A stretch of DNA of 64,000 nucleotides from Progne subis subis. Its lineage: Eukaryota; Chordata; Aves; Passeriformes; Hirundinidae. Below are positions 13,700 through 27,600 of the stretch, piece by piece. The stretch lies in contig JAKJHU010000030.1 in the NCBI GenBank assembly GCA_022316685.1, positions 15,828,018-15,892,017 on the forward strand. The letters are read 5' to 3'. The notes under the pieces are model-generated. The model was not told the origin of the DNA and did no database searches. It saw nothing but the letters and a program-made list of their open reading frames with translations. Each line of letters starts with the position of its first letter. Position 1 is the stretch's first letter. A program made the translations under genes and the position numbers.

Positions 13700-15466
13700 T
13701 CTTGTGTTAGAGAAACCCTCAGGTTTTGATGTGTCACAGCAATACTATGAGGAATGTATGGAAGAACTTTAAAATCTCTGTTGACAGGATGAAAAGTGCC
13801 AGCAAAATCTCAGCTCTGGTCATGAGGAGAACAGACTTCAAGCTGCTCAGGAAACTAGTAGATAAAGTACCCTGGGAAAACATTTTTATGACTGCTGGAG
13901 TCCATCAGTGCTGGTCACTTTTTAAACATCCCTTCCTAAGGGCACAGGAGTAGCAATTCCCAAATATCAGAAATCAAGCAGGTGAGGCAGAAGACTGGCT
14001 TGGCTTCTGCCTTTCGAATAAAGCTAAAAAGGAAGGTGTACGCCCAGTGGAAACAAGGTTAAGTGATGTGGGAAGAGTACAGAGATGATGCTTGCCAGTG
14101 GAGGGAGAAATATTGTGTGGCCGAAGCTCAAGTGGAAATGAAGCTGCCAGAAATTTGGGGCAATTTTTTCATATACGTAATTGGCAAAAGGCAGTGCAGA
14201 AATAACATTAGGCCTGTTAAAAGATGAGGATGATCACCTCACAAACAGGGACATGGATAAGGCAGAGATTTTGAATGCATACTTTGCCTCTTATCTTCAA
14301 CATGGGTGATGGACCAAGGGGGTCACAGAGCCCTGATCTTGAGGACTATGGCTGTGAGATTGATCAACTCTCTGTTAATCCTGAACTTGAGCAGGATTTC
14401 TTGCTCCGGCTGGATCCCTACATATCTATGAGGGGATCCATCCAAGGATCCTCAAAGAGGGGGCTGAATGTAATTGCAAAGCCTCTCTTAAGTATTTTTG
14501 AATGATTTAGGGAATCCTGGGTGGTTCAAGCTGACTGAAAATTGGTGATAATTTTCTCTGTTTTCCAGAAAGGTAAAAAGGTTAACCCCAGGGACTAAAG
14601 GCCTGTCAGTCTCACTTCAGTGATTGGTAAAATTATGGAAAAGATTATTATTCTGGGAGGTATTGAAAAAAAATCTGAAGGACAAATGCTGTCATTGGTC
14701 TCAGCCAGCATGGCCTCATGAGGGAAAAGTCCCAATAGTTGAACCTAATTTTCTTTTATGACAAGATAACCCACCTAGCTGATCAAGGGAAGCCAGCTGA
14801 TCTATCCTTCTTCAATTTCTGTAATGCTTTTGATACTGTCCCTCACAGGATCCTCTGGACAAAATGTGCAGCACTTACCTGGATAAACACATCCTGATAT
14901 GGGTGAGCTGGGACATGCGTTGGACAGAAGGGGTTGTAGTGAGTGGTGTGACATCATACAGGGGACCTGTAACCAGAGGGGTTCCACAGGGCTCCATCCT
15001 TGGCTCAGTGCTTCCTCAACATCTTCATAAACAGCCTGGATGCAGGTTTTGAAGAAATACTAACTTTTGTGATGATACTAAATTGGGAAGGAGCTGTTGA
15101 TTCCCTTGAGGGCAGAGAGGACCTGCAGAGAAACCTTGAAAAATGAGAGATGAGCAGCCATGAATTGTATGAATTTTTACCAGGGCAAGTGCCAGATTTT
15201 TCACTTGGGACAGGGCAACTCTGGTAGTGTGTACACACCAGGGAATGAGAGGCTGGAGAGAAGTTTTGTGGAAAGGGCTCCCCAAGGAAGCGGTGCCAGC
15301 ACCAAACCTGACAGTTCAAGATACATTTGGACAAAGCTCTCTGACATGTGGTATGAGTCTCGGTGTGTCTTGTGCAGGGCCTTTAGTTGGACTTGATGAT
15401 CCTGATGGGTGCCTTTCAGCTCAGCATGTTCTATGGCTCTGTGATTTCGAAGAGGATAGCTAGATC
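13700..15466 (+). mobile_element. CR1 LINE, degraded ORF2 to 3' end
   Basis: CR1 retrotransposon copy on the plus strand. Seen in order: a linker between endonuclease and reverse transcriptase at 13790-13960 (RRTDFKLLRKLVDKVPW, then W.LFKHPFLRAQE); early reverse transcriptase near 14570-14780; FCNAFDTVPHRIL-like residues at 14815-14850; the GVPQGS motif at 14978-14995; and FINSLD near 15030. The catalytic FADD is decayed to FVMIL-type sequence near 15065. It then skips the ORF2 C-terminus and resumes in the CR1 3' untranslated region (15250-15466), ending in a degenerate 8-bp repeat (CTATGGCTCTGTGATT). Many stops and frameshifts make it inactive. The 5' boundary is approximate. Confidence 0.8.
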
Positions 15467-18400
15467 ACAAAGGTGTCAACTGGTGAACTTCAGCTGAAAC
15501 TGGATATAACAAGAGCGTGAATATATGTGAAACCTTGGTGCGTAAAGATGTTTACCAGATGCCTGCAAAATAATACAGGTGCTCCACTTGTGTGTCCCAA
15601 GAGACACTCAAAAGTAATGGATTTCTCTTTTACTTCTCCTAGTAATAGAAGAAAATAGTAGAAAATTGTGCTTAGTATGGTCAGTTTTCAAAATGCTTTC
15701 TTGACTAAAATTAATTAGCTATCACAGCATCTTCAGAATAACTTACAGAATAACTGTTTATTAGCTAGTAAACTGAAAGGAGGGACTGAAATTACTTTGC
15801 CGAAGCCACATATCAAGTCAAGATTAGAACTTACATTTCCACATTCTCAATTTTGTGCTGTAGCAGCCTGATTATACTGTCAGCAGTTTATCACCTCACC
15901 AATGCTGTATTGCTCCCCTAGGTCTCCTTCTTCCTAATAGTGGTTAACTCGCAGACCCTGTTAAATGCTCACTGGAAATGTGGATCAAGGGGATTGGCCA
16001 AAACTGTTACCCTGACTTTTTTTTTGAGTTTTTAAAGCTAACATAAATTTTTTATTCCATGGATGCCTAGAGCTACATTATCTGCCCAAATTAAGGTAGA
16101 CCTGATTTCTTCTGAGCTGTTAGGTACTATAATGCTTCATTGAATCAGTGAGTATATTTATTGTTGGTGAGCATCCCTGAAAACCAAGAAACTTTTATTT
16201 AGCTGTCTGAAGGCAGGCACTTAAGTCCAAAACTCAAGACCTGATTTTTAAGTGATAAGATTCATTATCAAGTGAGAAAATACTTTCCTGTACAGTATGT
16301 TTCAGAGTAGTACTGGGAGAATTTATTTTTTTAAAGAAGAAAAGACAGGCTTCCAATATTTAGTGTCATGTTCTAAAATCAGTGAATTAGAATAAATGTG
16401 GAGGTGTTCTTTTAGATTACTTTGTCTCTAGACTTTGTAGGCAATACAGAATGCCTGTTCTTATGAGAACAAGGAATATATATGAGATATATTCTTTTAG
16501 ATGCAATGAGGCCATTTGTTAGCACTTTCCCAGAAAAGTTCTGTAATCTTTATCAGTTATGAGGACTGGTTTTCACTGTATTAGGCCGGCCCACTCCTAG
16601 TACAGCAGTTCAGTAAAAAGAAAGAAACCATGTGAATGCAATGGAAGTTCAAATTAAGACTTAAAGCCTTACAGCCTTATAGCCTTATAGTCTTATAGAC
16701 AATGTGCTAAATAAAAAAGTAAAAAAAAAAATGTTATTTGGTTTCTGTCCTGTGCCTGCTTAGAAAAGCTGAGAGCTAGCAATCCAAATGCAGTACTGTA
16801 AGTGGGCCCTCAGCTCTGATGGACTGATAAGGAAAGAGTAAGCACTCTTGAAGTCATTAAAGAAAATTCTTTTTAAACTCTCACACACCTTAGGTCTGTG
16901 GAATGACAGTATTAAAGGTCATTCCTCTGCCCCCTGCCATCAGATGTCCAGTTAAGGACCTGACAGATTGCCTGTCACATAACAACAGGTTAAGTATGTG
17001 TGTTTTACTTGTGTCGAAGTTCTTTTTAAGAGGCAGTTATCAGCAAAGGAGCTTTTTGTATATTTATCTGTCCCAACCACACTGGGCACTATTGCTGAAA
17101 AAACCACGCAATAGTAAAAAAGTACAGACATGGTCATGTCCATTAGGAAATTAGTCATGAAGAAACCAGGACCAGCACCCAGAAGCAGCTACACCACAAC
17201 TGCTGGTACAAGTGGCACCAATGGAGAGCAGCCACAGGACACAGACCTGATGAAAAGGTCAGCAGGACCCAACCCAGGGATCAGACAGCTGTAGTGCAAG
17301 AGAGCAAGGGAGTGGGAGGAGGAGAGACTTGTACGCACAAATCCAGTGCCAGGCTTTGCAAGAATGAAAGAGTTTATGCCATGTGCTCTTTGTTGTGTAT
17401 TACTCTCCCCCCCATTTACAGGACCATCTGAAGTGTCTGTGCTGTCAAGTCTTCCTTCCTCTGGGCTATGTAAGGACAGCTGCATTTAAGAGAGATTAAA
17501 GCAATGGTCAGGCCTCTCCCATGTGCCTCAGCTGCAGTGAATTTCCCCACTGGCAGTGCTGGCAGCCCGGTGTCATGGCAGCAGCCCATGTCCCAGGGAC
17601 TGCTCTGTGTGTGGAAGCAGCAGGAAGCCTGAACAACAGCCCTGCTGACTGATGTCAACCCAGGGACAGCAGCTGCCAGGCCAGTTTCACCATGTCAGAA
17701 TGGAATTCTGTCAAAGACAAAATTTGGGATGAAACTGTCTCCATTTCTCTGTGATACCTGACCTAAGCCAGCCAAGCAGAGTACATGGGCTTGCTGCATT
17801 TACTGGAGCAGGTAACATTCCACTATCCCACCCTTGGCATAGGCGCGAAGTAGCGGAGATCTGACCACCACAATCCAGCTTTTCCTGTTACCCTCTTGCA
17901 AGCAGCATTACAATATAAACACAGCTATAAGGAGAGCATATAAAGCAGCCACGTAATTACAGTGAGTTAGTGGTCCTTTGCAGCGGGCATATAATTAACT
18001 GTTGTTGGCACATAGTAGCACATCCCCACTGCATGCAAAGTGAGGCAGAGGATTGTGACGCATGGCAGCAAACTGTGGCTGCCCCAAGGACACTTTGTGC
18101 TGTTTGTTTCTCAAACCCTCCATTATAGAAATGACTTATTTCTCAGCATTACTGAAATAAAGGAAAATCTAATTATCCAACAGTTTCCTTCCTCTGCCCT
18201 GTGTTTTAAATAATCTTGCACATAGGAATTTTACCTGTTTCCCAAACCCTTGTTAATACAGTCTGATTTAATTTGAGAGCAGAAAGTTCAGTGATTAGAT
18301 ATACCAGTATTTTAAATGAAATCACATCCCTATCTGTGCATCCCTTTTAGGCTTACTTACCATCAAACCTAAATAAACATGTCTGGATATTGCAAATGAA

Positions 18401-21400
18401 CATCCAGATAATGCTTTACATCCAAGGTCTCATTACAAAGGGTCTGCTTATTCAAGTGAGGCATTTCAATTAGGCATTTTAATTTTCATGGCCTATCGAA
18501 ACATGTCAGGATACATTCTGAGCTAACCTAAATCAGCACAGTTCCATGTTACCTATGGACCATGGACCAAAGCTCACTTCAACCGGGGCAAATTTGTCTC
18601 ACTGCTATTTCAGGCCTTGCAATATGTTGCTTATGAAAGAGCTCCTAGCCAAGAATTATTCATAGGAATTGGAAAATAACTTCAAACATAAAATAAATCC
18701 GACAGAATAGAAATCTCTCTGCATTCATTCTGTGAACACAACTCAGAATTCATTTCTGGGAGAATTAGGCAGAAGTGTCTGCCAGAGGACTATCTCTGCT
18801 GGGTAGCAATACCATTGCCCCAGACCAATAACTTCACGGTCAGGGCATTTTTCTAGGTTCTGGGAAACGTAGATTCAATTTCAAATACACTGGGGAGCAC
18901 AGTGACACTGTGTCACAGTCTCCCTGTGACACAACCAACAGCTGGGCATTTTCCCATGTGTTCCCTCAGTAATATAGTGGTTTGGTTTCAGTGTGCTGCA
19001 TTAAAATCTCTAGTTGTGTGATGGTTGACTTAGGAAAAATGGGAACCTATACTCTTCTACTGGGATGCTGAGGCATTTTACAAAATGTTAAAATGTCCAT
19101 TTGTTTGTCAGGACGTTTGGCAACTCTGCTTTTAGCAGCTGCCTTACAGGCTTTGGTCCCAAATGGACAATTCAGAGACACCCAATTCCTATTAAATCTA
19201 GGTCAGCCATTATTGCCACTGGCTTCCTCTGTCCAAACTGCCCTTCAATGCCATTGTAGCATTACTTCCAGATTATCATAATTAAAAAAATCTAAGTCTA
19301 CTTTTCTTAAAAATGCTATAAATCCTTCAGTTGGTTTAGAATAATTTCACCAAGGGATCAGGATTGAAACTATTTGAATAAGCATGTTTCTTATTTGCAA
19401 ACTAACCTCTCTTTCCTCTGACTATCACTTCACTGGAGTGAATCAATGGCTTTTGACTTCCACCAATACAAATAATCCATTTTTTAACCAATCACATTTA
19501 TTGTGTCTATTTATACACCAAGCACACATTTATCTGAAGCCAATGGCACTTTCTCCTTATTGTGAATTCTAATGTGCAGAGAAAATGAAAGAGATTGATC
19601 TCAAGCTTAGAAAACCCAAACTCTGAGGAAAAAAAATCTTTCATGGAGGGCCATCTGATATCTGAAGAAATATCTCTTCATACTGCTTTTGTGCCCATGT
19701 CTATTGTCTAGTCACATGTACAGTGAACTTTCTGCTTCTATATATGACTAAGCTTCTTCTTTATTCCTTTTTTTCTGATGTCTTATTGTGAGGTGCCAGT
19801 TAAAATTCCCTTAAAAATCAGAAAGTTATACTATGTTTGACCTTTCTTTGTTTTCCCTAACAAAGATACCTGCAGTTTGACTTTGTCATCTAGACATTTG
19901 TCACTGTCAGCTTGGGATTCCAGAATGGTTTTCATTTTCTTAGAAACACTGTCTTTCTCACTTTGGCAGTGAACCAGTTCTTAGGAGGTCAGTGTGAGCT
20001 CTTGATACTTGCACTCACAACAGACCAAAATTGTAAATGTTTTTTGCAAATCGAATACTGCATAAAATACTGCAGCTGTCTCATCATGTTTTGCATCCTA
20101 GAGAGAATATCTACTAATCTTTTAAAAAGTAGAGAGCCAAATCAAGTGAATCAAGAGATCTATCAGCTCAACAAGAGTTACTATATGGAATTTTCTGGCC
20201 TGCATTATGCAGGAAGACAGACTAGGATGGTCTGTTAGGTTTTTTCACCTTTAAACTGTCCGCCATTTCATTGGAATCACATTGCATCAGTTGACATTCT
20301 GACCCATTTCTTTCTTCTGTCTTTTTTTTTTTTTTCCTGGGGAAAGAATAGTTTCTATGCCTGTAACTCCATTTAGTAACTTTGATTTTTTTCCTTCTTA
20401 GAGGAAAAAGTAAAGTTCCCCATACTCTGATATACTAAGATTAATTTTCCAAAGATCAGTAAGTTTTTTGAAGGAGGAAAGGAACAGATAAATGGAAAGG
20501 TCACAGATTTATCCTGTTTTGCCTCTCATGAAGTGCACAGTGGGCCTAACACCTTCTGGAAACACTCATTGTGTAGTCAGTTGGTATGTTACACAGATTT
20601 TGTCTCAGCATTTCTTTTGTTCAGATTATTGTAGTATTCTGTTCTCAGTTAATAGGTGATCTTGAAATAGTTTATAATGGGATACTTAGATTTATTTTTA
20701 ACATGCTTAAATATTTAAAATGCACTAAGAATTATAAATCAAGCACTAGCTAGACTAGCATAGTTATTCACAAGGCATTTGAAAATAAATTCTTCATTCT
20801 GTACACTTCCAGAAACAAACACATCCACACAAATACACATCTTACATACTGTAAAAACAATAGAATGAATTTGACATAATAATTTAAAAATACAATTTAA
20901 GGTGAGAAAAAATGTTAATGCTACTGTCCCCTAAACAAATTGCACAAATTCTGTAGTCAAAGTTAAAGTTAAATGTAGAAGAAAAGAAAGGATATGTAAA
21001 TGCCACACCGGGGCCTGTTGGTTTTGTCATTGAAAGCGAGAGACCTGGATCAGGATTGGCGAGGATGATGATGGTTTTGCCTGTGGAGGATTGCAGATGG
21101 GTTTTGGGGAAGCACAGGACATCAATAGCCCATTTTTTCAGACTTATTTTTCCTGTTATTTTTCTTTTTATGATGTCACTCAAAGGTAGGACTGTAGGTT
21201 ATTTGATTATCTTACCTGCATGGAGTCTGGTTCGCCATGTTTATTTCTTTTTCTTTTTTTTTTTTTCTTTTCCCCAGAGTGAAATAATTACTCAAGCCTA
21301 CAGAGCAGATGAGAAGTCACCCAACTGGAGAAAAACATTATATGGAGCAAAATGTAGAGAATGGGAATGAATACATGATACTATGCATTGACCTACTTTC

Positions 21401-21559
21401 CCTTGTTTTCTCTTCCCATGACAACAAAATCAAACAGCGTTATAGACTATAGCCATATATAATCTAAATATCTAGAGCTATTTGAGTTGGAGTTAATAGC
21501 CTTAACCCATATTCCCTAAAGAGGGCTTGCTTATAAGAGAGCAGGAGAGCGACTTCTTA
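15467..21559. other. No gene recognised; AT-rich unique DNA
   Basis: I see no supportable exon or RNA gene. There is a small run of 9-bp near repeats (GCCTTATA type) at about 16666-16700, T-rich tracts near 16018 and 20320, and a T/C tract near 21248-21270. Confidence 0.55.
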
Positions 21560-21786
21560 TAGGGATGCGTACAGACAGGACAAGGTAATGGCTTCAAACT
21601 GGAAGGGAATAAGTTTTGATTAGATATTGCCAAGAAATTCTTTGCTGTGAGGGTGGAGAGGCACTGGAACAGGTTGCCCAGATAAAATCTGGATGCCCCA
21701 TCCCTGGAAGTGTTTGAGGCCAGGATGGATGAACCTGTGAGCAACCTGGGCTAGGGGGAGTTGTCCCTGCCCATGGCAGGGGGGTG
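21560..21786 (+). mobile_element. CR1 LINE 3' end (truncated)
   Basis: The plus strand matches the CR1 3' region. Recognisable landmarks are TGGAACAGGTTGCCCAGA near 21665-21683, CCCCATCCCTGGAAGTGTTT near 21697-21716, GAGCAACCTGGGCTAG near 21739, and GTCCCTGCCCATGGCAGGGG near 21763. It is the usual 5'-truncated form with no coding capacity. The terminal 8-bp repeats are not evident. Confidence 0.8.
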
Positions 21787-23984
21787 ATTTTCATAATCAC
21801 CAAGGAATGGTGAAATCAATTATTAATATATAAGGTATGTATAAAATTAGTATTCACCTAAATTTTTTAAATTAAGTATAGAATAGTTGGTTGTAATTTA
21901 GACATTTTGCAATTTCTCTATCAAAATTAATAATTAGATATGACATTACAGCTTCTGGGAAACATTACCTACCTTGTAAGTAGAAAGAGAAAAAAGTATG
22001 AATATATTAATGTAGAGGTGCAAAGATTTATGCCCTTGGTAAAAGAAACAGTAAGCATTGCCATGATCAGATAAATCATTTTTATCTAGAAGCATAAAGA
22101 ATAGGACATATGCATCTATTATATCTATTTTTTTAATAAGTCTTGGCACATTTCACCTTTATGCATGCAAACATCTTGTCATCTTCTTGCTGTATGGTAA
22201 ACTTCAAGATGGGTTTTTTAGCTAGTAGTCACCTGTTGAGCACCAACACAAGCCATTTATTTGGACTATATTATAAAAAATACTGCCGTTTATCTCATGG
22301 GTAAGTTAGAATTATGTTAAACAAATCATTTCTGCTTCCCTGGTTGCTTTGGCATCAATGATTCAACAGCAATTTGCTCTTGTACTAGCTAAACAAAATT
22401 TTTGTCACCAGGTGCAATCTTTTGTATTTAGACTTATAAATAGTAAGTTTCTGCACTGTAGTATATATTATATATATTATATATATAATTCCAGTTAGTG
22501 AGCTAATTCTTTTTTTAAAGTAAGTTTTAGAATTAAGTTGGTACCAAAACCATTATCTGTTATGAATAAATTCTGTGAGTGTATATACTGCTGTTCAGAC
22601 TTCAGTAATAGGATACTTGGGGCTTCATTTTTCCAGGGGTAAAACCGAACTGTAAATGTTTGAGTCATAAATCTCAACACTGTAGATGCAAACTTGTTTT
22701 GTCCTTAAATCATAGGAATGTGCAGGCTGTCATATTTTATTCTAATTGTATATCAGGTCTTTGACTGTGTTGAGTATTTTAGCCCAGTGAGTTAAGCAAC
22801 TACACAATAACATAATTCTCATTAGTGATCAACTGTATTGTTTGTTTAGTTGCAACAACAGCAACTACACAAAAAAGGGCAAGCCTAAAACATAATTCTT
22901 ATGTTTTTGTTCTTGTTTTTCTTTAATTTCTTCATTCAGTTTCTAGCTTTTTCTTATGAAATATATACCCCCTGGCCTGAAAACCTTATCTCCATAGCTT
23001 AAATATTGCAGGTGTTGTAAAAATAAACATGAGGGAAAATTAAAAAAAACCCCAAACAACTCCAAAATCATTGATAGCATAGTCAAGCATCTTGCTATTT
23101 TATCTCAGAGGCCCTTTTTAATATTTAATAAGCTAACTGCTGTTCCTGGTCTTTTGGACTACAGTGCCATTAGTAAAGAAAACTGCCATTTGACATTAAA
23201 GGAATGTAAGGAAAAACCAAACAAAGAAATAAAATTGCCTTTTATGAAAAAACTGTGAGCTTCCCAGAATAACACTGGAAAATAATTTGCAAAAACATTT
23301 TTCCTGTTCCTTGAAGAATCTAAGTAAGTTCTGAATGTATATAAATAGACATTTTTTGTCTAAAAGTTGTATAACTCTTCATTTGCATCTTATCTCCATG
23401 TTACAATACTAAAATACTATTTAATTTTAGATAGGTAGCACTGAAAAAAGGAATCTCTCTTGTCTTATTTACAACTCAAGTGGAAACGTGTAAAGAATAA
23501 TGACCATGTTCTAGGGCTCCTCATGATGTGAATGAACAGTTTTGTTATTAATATTATAATGATTTACTTTCAGATTCTTCTTTGCATCCCTGATGATCAA
23601 CTATAACCTCAGTAAATAAACACAAGTCTGCACTTTTATACATGGTTAATACCAAAATATGGGTGCAAAATTCTGCATATAAGCCAAAAAGAATTATATT
23701 TAAGAACACAGAAAAGAGAACATTTATTCTCTCACCTAGTGGTTGTTCCTAGGCATCCCTGTTGTGACCAAGTAATTGACTGTGATGTGCAAATGAAAAA
23801 AAAAGATGTTATTTATAACAAAACTTACAATCAAAGGACAGACCCCCAGCCTTAGCCTAACTCCCTATAGAATGGAAAACTTTACTCCCAAGACATGTAT
23901 AGCTTGATATAAAGTGTGACTATATTGTATTTCTCTGTTAATTCTAAGAGCTATAAACATGCTAAAGTAGTTATCTTCCTTCTG
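21787..23984. other. No gene recognised
   Basis: AT-rich DNA with a short (TA)n-type tract at 22461-22490. No exon, RNA gene or clear mobile element. Confidence 0.55.
22461..22490. repeat. TA-rich microsatellite
   Basis: Imperfect TATATATTA repeat of about 30 bases, self-complementary and likely unstable. Confidence 0.85.
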
Positions 23985-24380
23985 TGTGGTGGTGGGTTTT
24001 TTGATAACTTATTGTTAAGTTATTGTTAAGTTATTATCCTAATGGTTTGTTCTTGTTACCCCATCAGGGTATGGTTTGGTTCTACCTCACGTTTTCCCCT
24101 CCCTTGCCAAGCTGTCCTTCACTCTTAGTTCCACCTACTACCTCAGTTACATGATGTCAATCTTTCCTAGTCCCTTCCCTTACTTCTAGAGGGTTCTCTG
24201 TCAATCCTAAATCCCGCCTGGAAAACCCCCATTTCTTTGACGTCCTGTTCGTGCATGTGACCCTTTCCATTCCCCTTGCCTTCCCAATTGTCTGTCAGAC
24301 CTTGGGTCCCTCCTTACTCCCCTCCCCTTTGTGCCCCTGATTGGTTGGAAAAATGTAATCTCCCCTTGTTCGTCCCCCGG

Positions 24381-24387
24381 TTAAAAG
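24381..24387 (+). promoter_or_regulatory. TATA-like box of solo LTR
   Basis: TTAAAAG located 37 bases downstream of a reverse CCAAT box and 60 bases upstream of AATAAA, the expected U3-R arrangement. Activity not shown. Confidence 0.5.
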
Positions 24388-24447
24388 AGACTGGAAGCGC
24401 TGGGCTTTTCGTTTGTTTTGGTTTTTTGCCATGGGACTCCTTGAGGG

Positions 24448-24453
24448 AATAAA
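24448..24453 (+). terminator. Poly(A) signal of solo LTR
   Basis: AATAAA in the R region of the LTR at 23985-24649. Confidence 0.6.
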
Positions 24454-24649
24454 CCTCTGAGAAGCAAGTGGAAAAACCTTTCTCTGTCCTGCACCACTAC
24501 CCGAGCTTGAGAAACAGCAAGCACGGGAGCGGCCACTCGCAGCCCAGGGCCCAGGTGTGCAAGCGAGTCAAACATCTCCGGCCCAATGTGCTCCTTCTGA
24601 ATATCTGATTTATCTAATGCACTCTTGCTTCTGGCAACACGGTGGGACA

Positions 24650-27600
24650 TAACCTAAAGGATATTTAGATATGAGACATAACTTCAGTTCTGACACAGAA
24701 ATAACCTTACTTACTAAGTTTTGTCACCCAAGGTCTGTCTTTATAGAGGAAGGATTTTCCAAGGTGAGGATGACATGTGAAACTGGTAGGTAAAATTCCT
24801 AGGACAGTGCAACCTCCATCTGAGGCTGGATCAAAAATATCCATTATCATTTCACTTATTACCACTATCACATTCAGTGAAAACCCTGTGTGTTAATAAA
24901 TACAGATGCCAGTACTTCCTAAGTGGTCTTGATATTTTAGCAACACCAGCTTTACAGCAACCCAGAAGCCAGGCATATCTAGAACTTGGAGGCATCTTGA
25001 ATTTCAAGAGTGCCATCATCTGCACTTCAGTGTCATTGAAATCTGGATCATGTTCAATTTCTTATATTGCTTCCATTTAGTCTGGTAAAAAACCTGCTGC
25101 ATCTGAAAATACACAGCATGTGGCAAAATAGTAGAGAACTTAGATCCTTCTAATAGATTTGTGAAGGGCTTTGCATTTGCCAGCCCAAGTGCTGACAGTA
25201 TTTCACTGGAAGCCTTGAACATGGGCATCATGCTTTTGTGATTTGTTTGGTCTGTTGTGTGGGTTTGGTACTGTTGGTATCTTGTGATCTGCAAATGCTA
25301 CTTCACTGATGATCACGGACAGCACCTTTCTTTGTCTGCAAAGCCTCCTGTGTTCAGATATGTTTTTTTCTTTTGTTCTTGTCTAAACATACTTTGCTCC
25401 TACCTCCCTCACATAACCATGTGAAGAGGCACGTCTGCTTTTGTTTATTTTGCCATTCACGTCAGCTGTGTTTTGCTGTACATTTTCTTGCCTTGGCTAC
25501 ATCCAAGCCCTTGTGTTCACAAAGGGGAGTCGAAGGGAACCTGATACGCACTGAGCCAATTACAGCCCTGTCTTGGGGACTCAGCTGGCAGTTCAGCTGC
25601 AGTACATGGAGCACAGTATAACCCTGAGAAATGTCATCCATTTCTTCTCCAGGACAGAAGAAATTGCCAGTACAATGAGAAAATGTCTTAGTAGACACCA
25701 GAATATTCTGAAGTAATTTTCTTGATTGACTTTTCCCAGTTCCTGTCATGAAGGTTAAAAACTTAAATTCCTATAAAAATCATTCAAGCCGCCCCAGGTG
25801 GCTGTCAGTGAGATCAGCTCAGCACCTGTCCAAAGCAGGGACACACTAATTTTGCACTGGGGTATGTTAAAGGTCCACAGGAAGCAAACATCAGTACTAC
25901 ATCCCTTGGGGTCATATTTGCTGTTGAACTTAGTCACTACACAGTGGTCTTTCAATTTACTCTTGACACAGGTAAAAGGTATGCTACTCCACAATACCTT
26001 CACCTGTCCCTGCTGCTAAACATGGTGGGTTTGCAGAATCAAGCCTGGTTTGCACACAGGTGTCTCTCAGTAGAGAAAATTATTGTAATGACACACTGCA
26101 TGCTGCTGTTGATGCCCACACAGTGTGTCATGGTCAAACATGAACTCAGGTGATATCCAGCACACGGAAGAGGTACCAGACTCCCTCCCCATTGCACACC
26201 TGTGGCACCAGCCTGTGACATCTCCCTGGCATGTGGCAGGACTGGCCATGATGGTTCCACTGCCTGGGTACAGCACCCAAGCCTGGAAACATCACAGACT
26301 AGTCATGTCACTGTTTTAATGTACTCATCCAGAACCTGTTTATTCCAGGTAAATGGGGCTAAGACTTGACTGCTTTTTAGAAAAATCACGTTCTATGCAC
26401 TGGTTTTTGCTGCAGGAAAGGGAGAGTGGTACTGGACACCCTGCTGACTCTCAAGCAGAGGGGACCAATGACAGGAATGAGATTGTGTAATGCTACCATG
26501 TCAAAACATGTTGGGTGCTTAAATAGTCTAAATATAGAAATTAAAAATATTAAAGCCCAGGTTTCAAATAATGCAAGGAAAATTTAATCTGGTCACTGTC
26601 TATATTGCAAGTGTATTTTAAATTTACTAACAGCTTCATAGGGGTTAACAGCCTTTTACAGATGTGAACAAGTAAAATTATACCTGGAAGATAAAATATA
26701 GAAAGCCTTAATCTCTGATTACAGCTGAACCCAGCTGGATCTGTGCAAGTATGAAAGCCCTCCATCCTCATTTCACACCAGCAGTTTATAGGAACCATAT
26801 CTGCACCCATTTGACTATATGGCTGTCTGTACCTCTGTTTCAAAAGTGAAAATGACTTCTTATAGCCACTGTTCACACCACAGCCAGGAAGGTTTCTGGG
26901 TTATCTATCTACCTGAAAAACATGCACCCTGTTATTTAGTTGTGCCAACAAAAAGAAAATATGGAGGTCACACCAGGGATCTGATTGACTAAGATGAGAA
27001 CACATAAACTCACACTATTTTAGATTTCAGGTAGCTAGAATGTCATACTTGTTGTAAAAAGAAAACAAAATCATATTCTAATGACACTTAGTCCACAGTC
27101 TTATAAATGTCTTCTTATCAGAACTGTTTGATCTTTGTGACTACTGGTAAAATGGTGATATGTTTCTAATAACAAGTGTCCAGATACCAAAGATTTTAAC
27201 ATCAGACAATTCAATGTCACAAAGCCCTCTACTCATAACGCCTTCCCATCCTTATGTCTTGTAAGCCACAGAAGGAATTTCATGGGTCTCCCCATGGTCT
27301 CCAGAAACTCAGCAGAGTAGACACAGTCAGGTACAAACAGAAAATGTATGCAGACACACTCCAGAGATGCAGTGCTTCAGAGCTGGGTACCAACAATAAC
27401 CAGCATTAGAAAGTTTCACATAAAGTCCAAGAAGTTCAGCAAATTCGGCTGTAGAGAAGAGAGGGATAAAAAAACCTGATGCACATAATTCAGTTCCAGA
27501 CAGTGACTGTAATTATAATAATGTATAAGCCATAGGTAAATGCATAAGTACTTAGAAACAATCCTGGGCCAGGGATTTTTGATTAGAACCAAAGAAGTGC

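Larger units (their letters stand above)
23985..24649 (+). mobile_element. Solo ERV LTR (plus strand)
   Basis: A probable solo long terminal repeat. Seen: it begins TGTGGTGGTGGG and ends GGTGGGACA, giving TG...CA ends. U3 holds a short tandem repeat (TTATTGTTAAG units, 24005-24040) and a reverse CCAAT box (ATTGG, 24340). A TATA-like TTAAAAG sits at 24381 and a poly(A) signal AATAAA at 24448-24453, followed by about 195 bases of U5. The GC-rich, CpG-containing body stands out from the AT-rich flanks. No internal retroviral region lies on either side, so it is probably the product of LTR-LTR recombination. I do not see a clean target duplication, so either end may be off by a few bases. Confidence 0.75.

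Noticed and set aside
25755..26300. Possible host exon cluster (overlapping short frames)
   Set aside because: Frames overlap on both strands with no motif, splice pattern or codon bias that I can defend.
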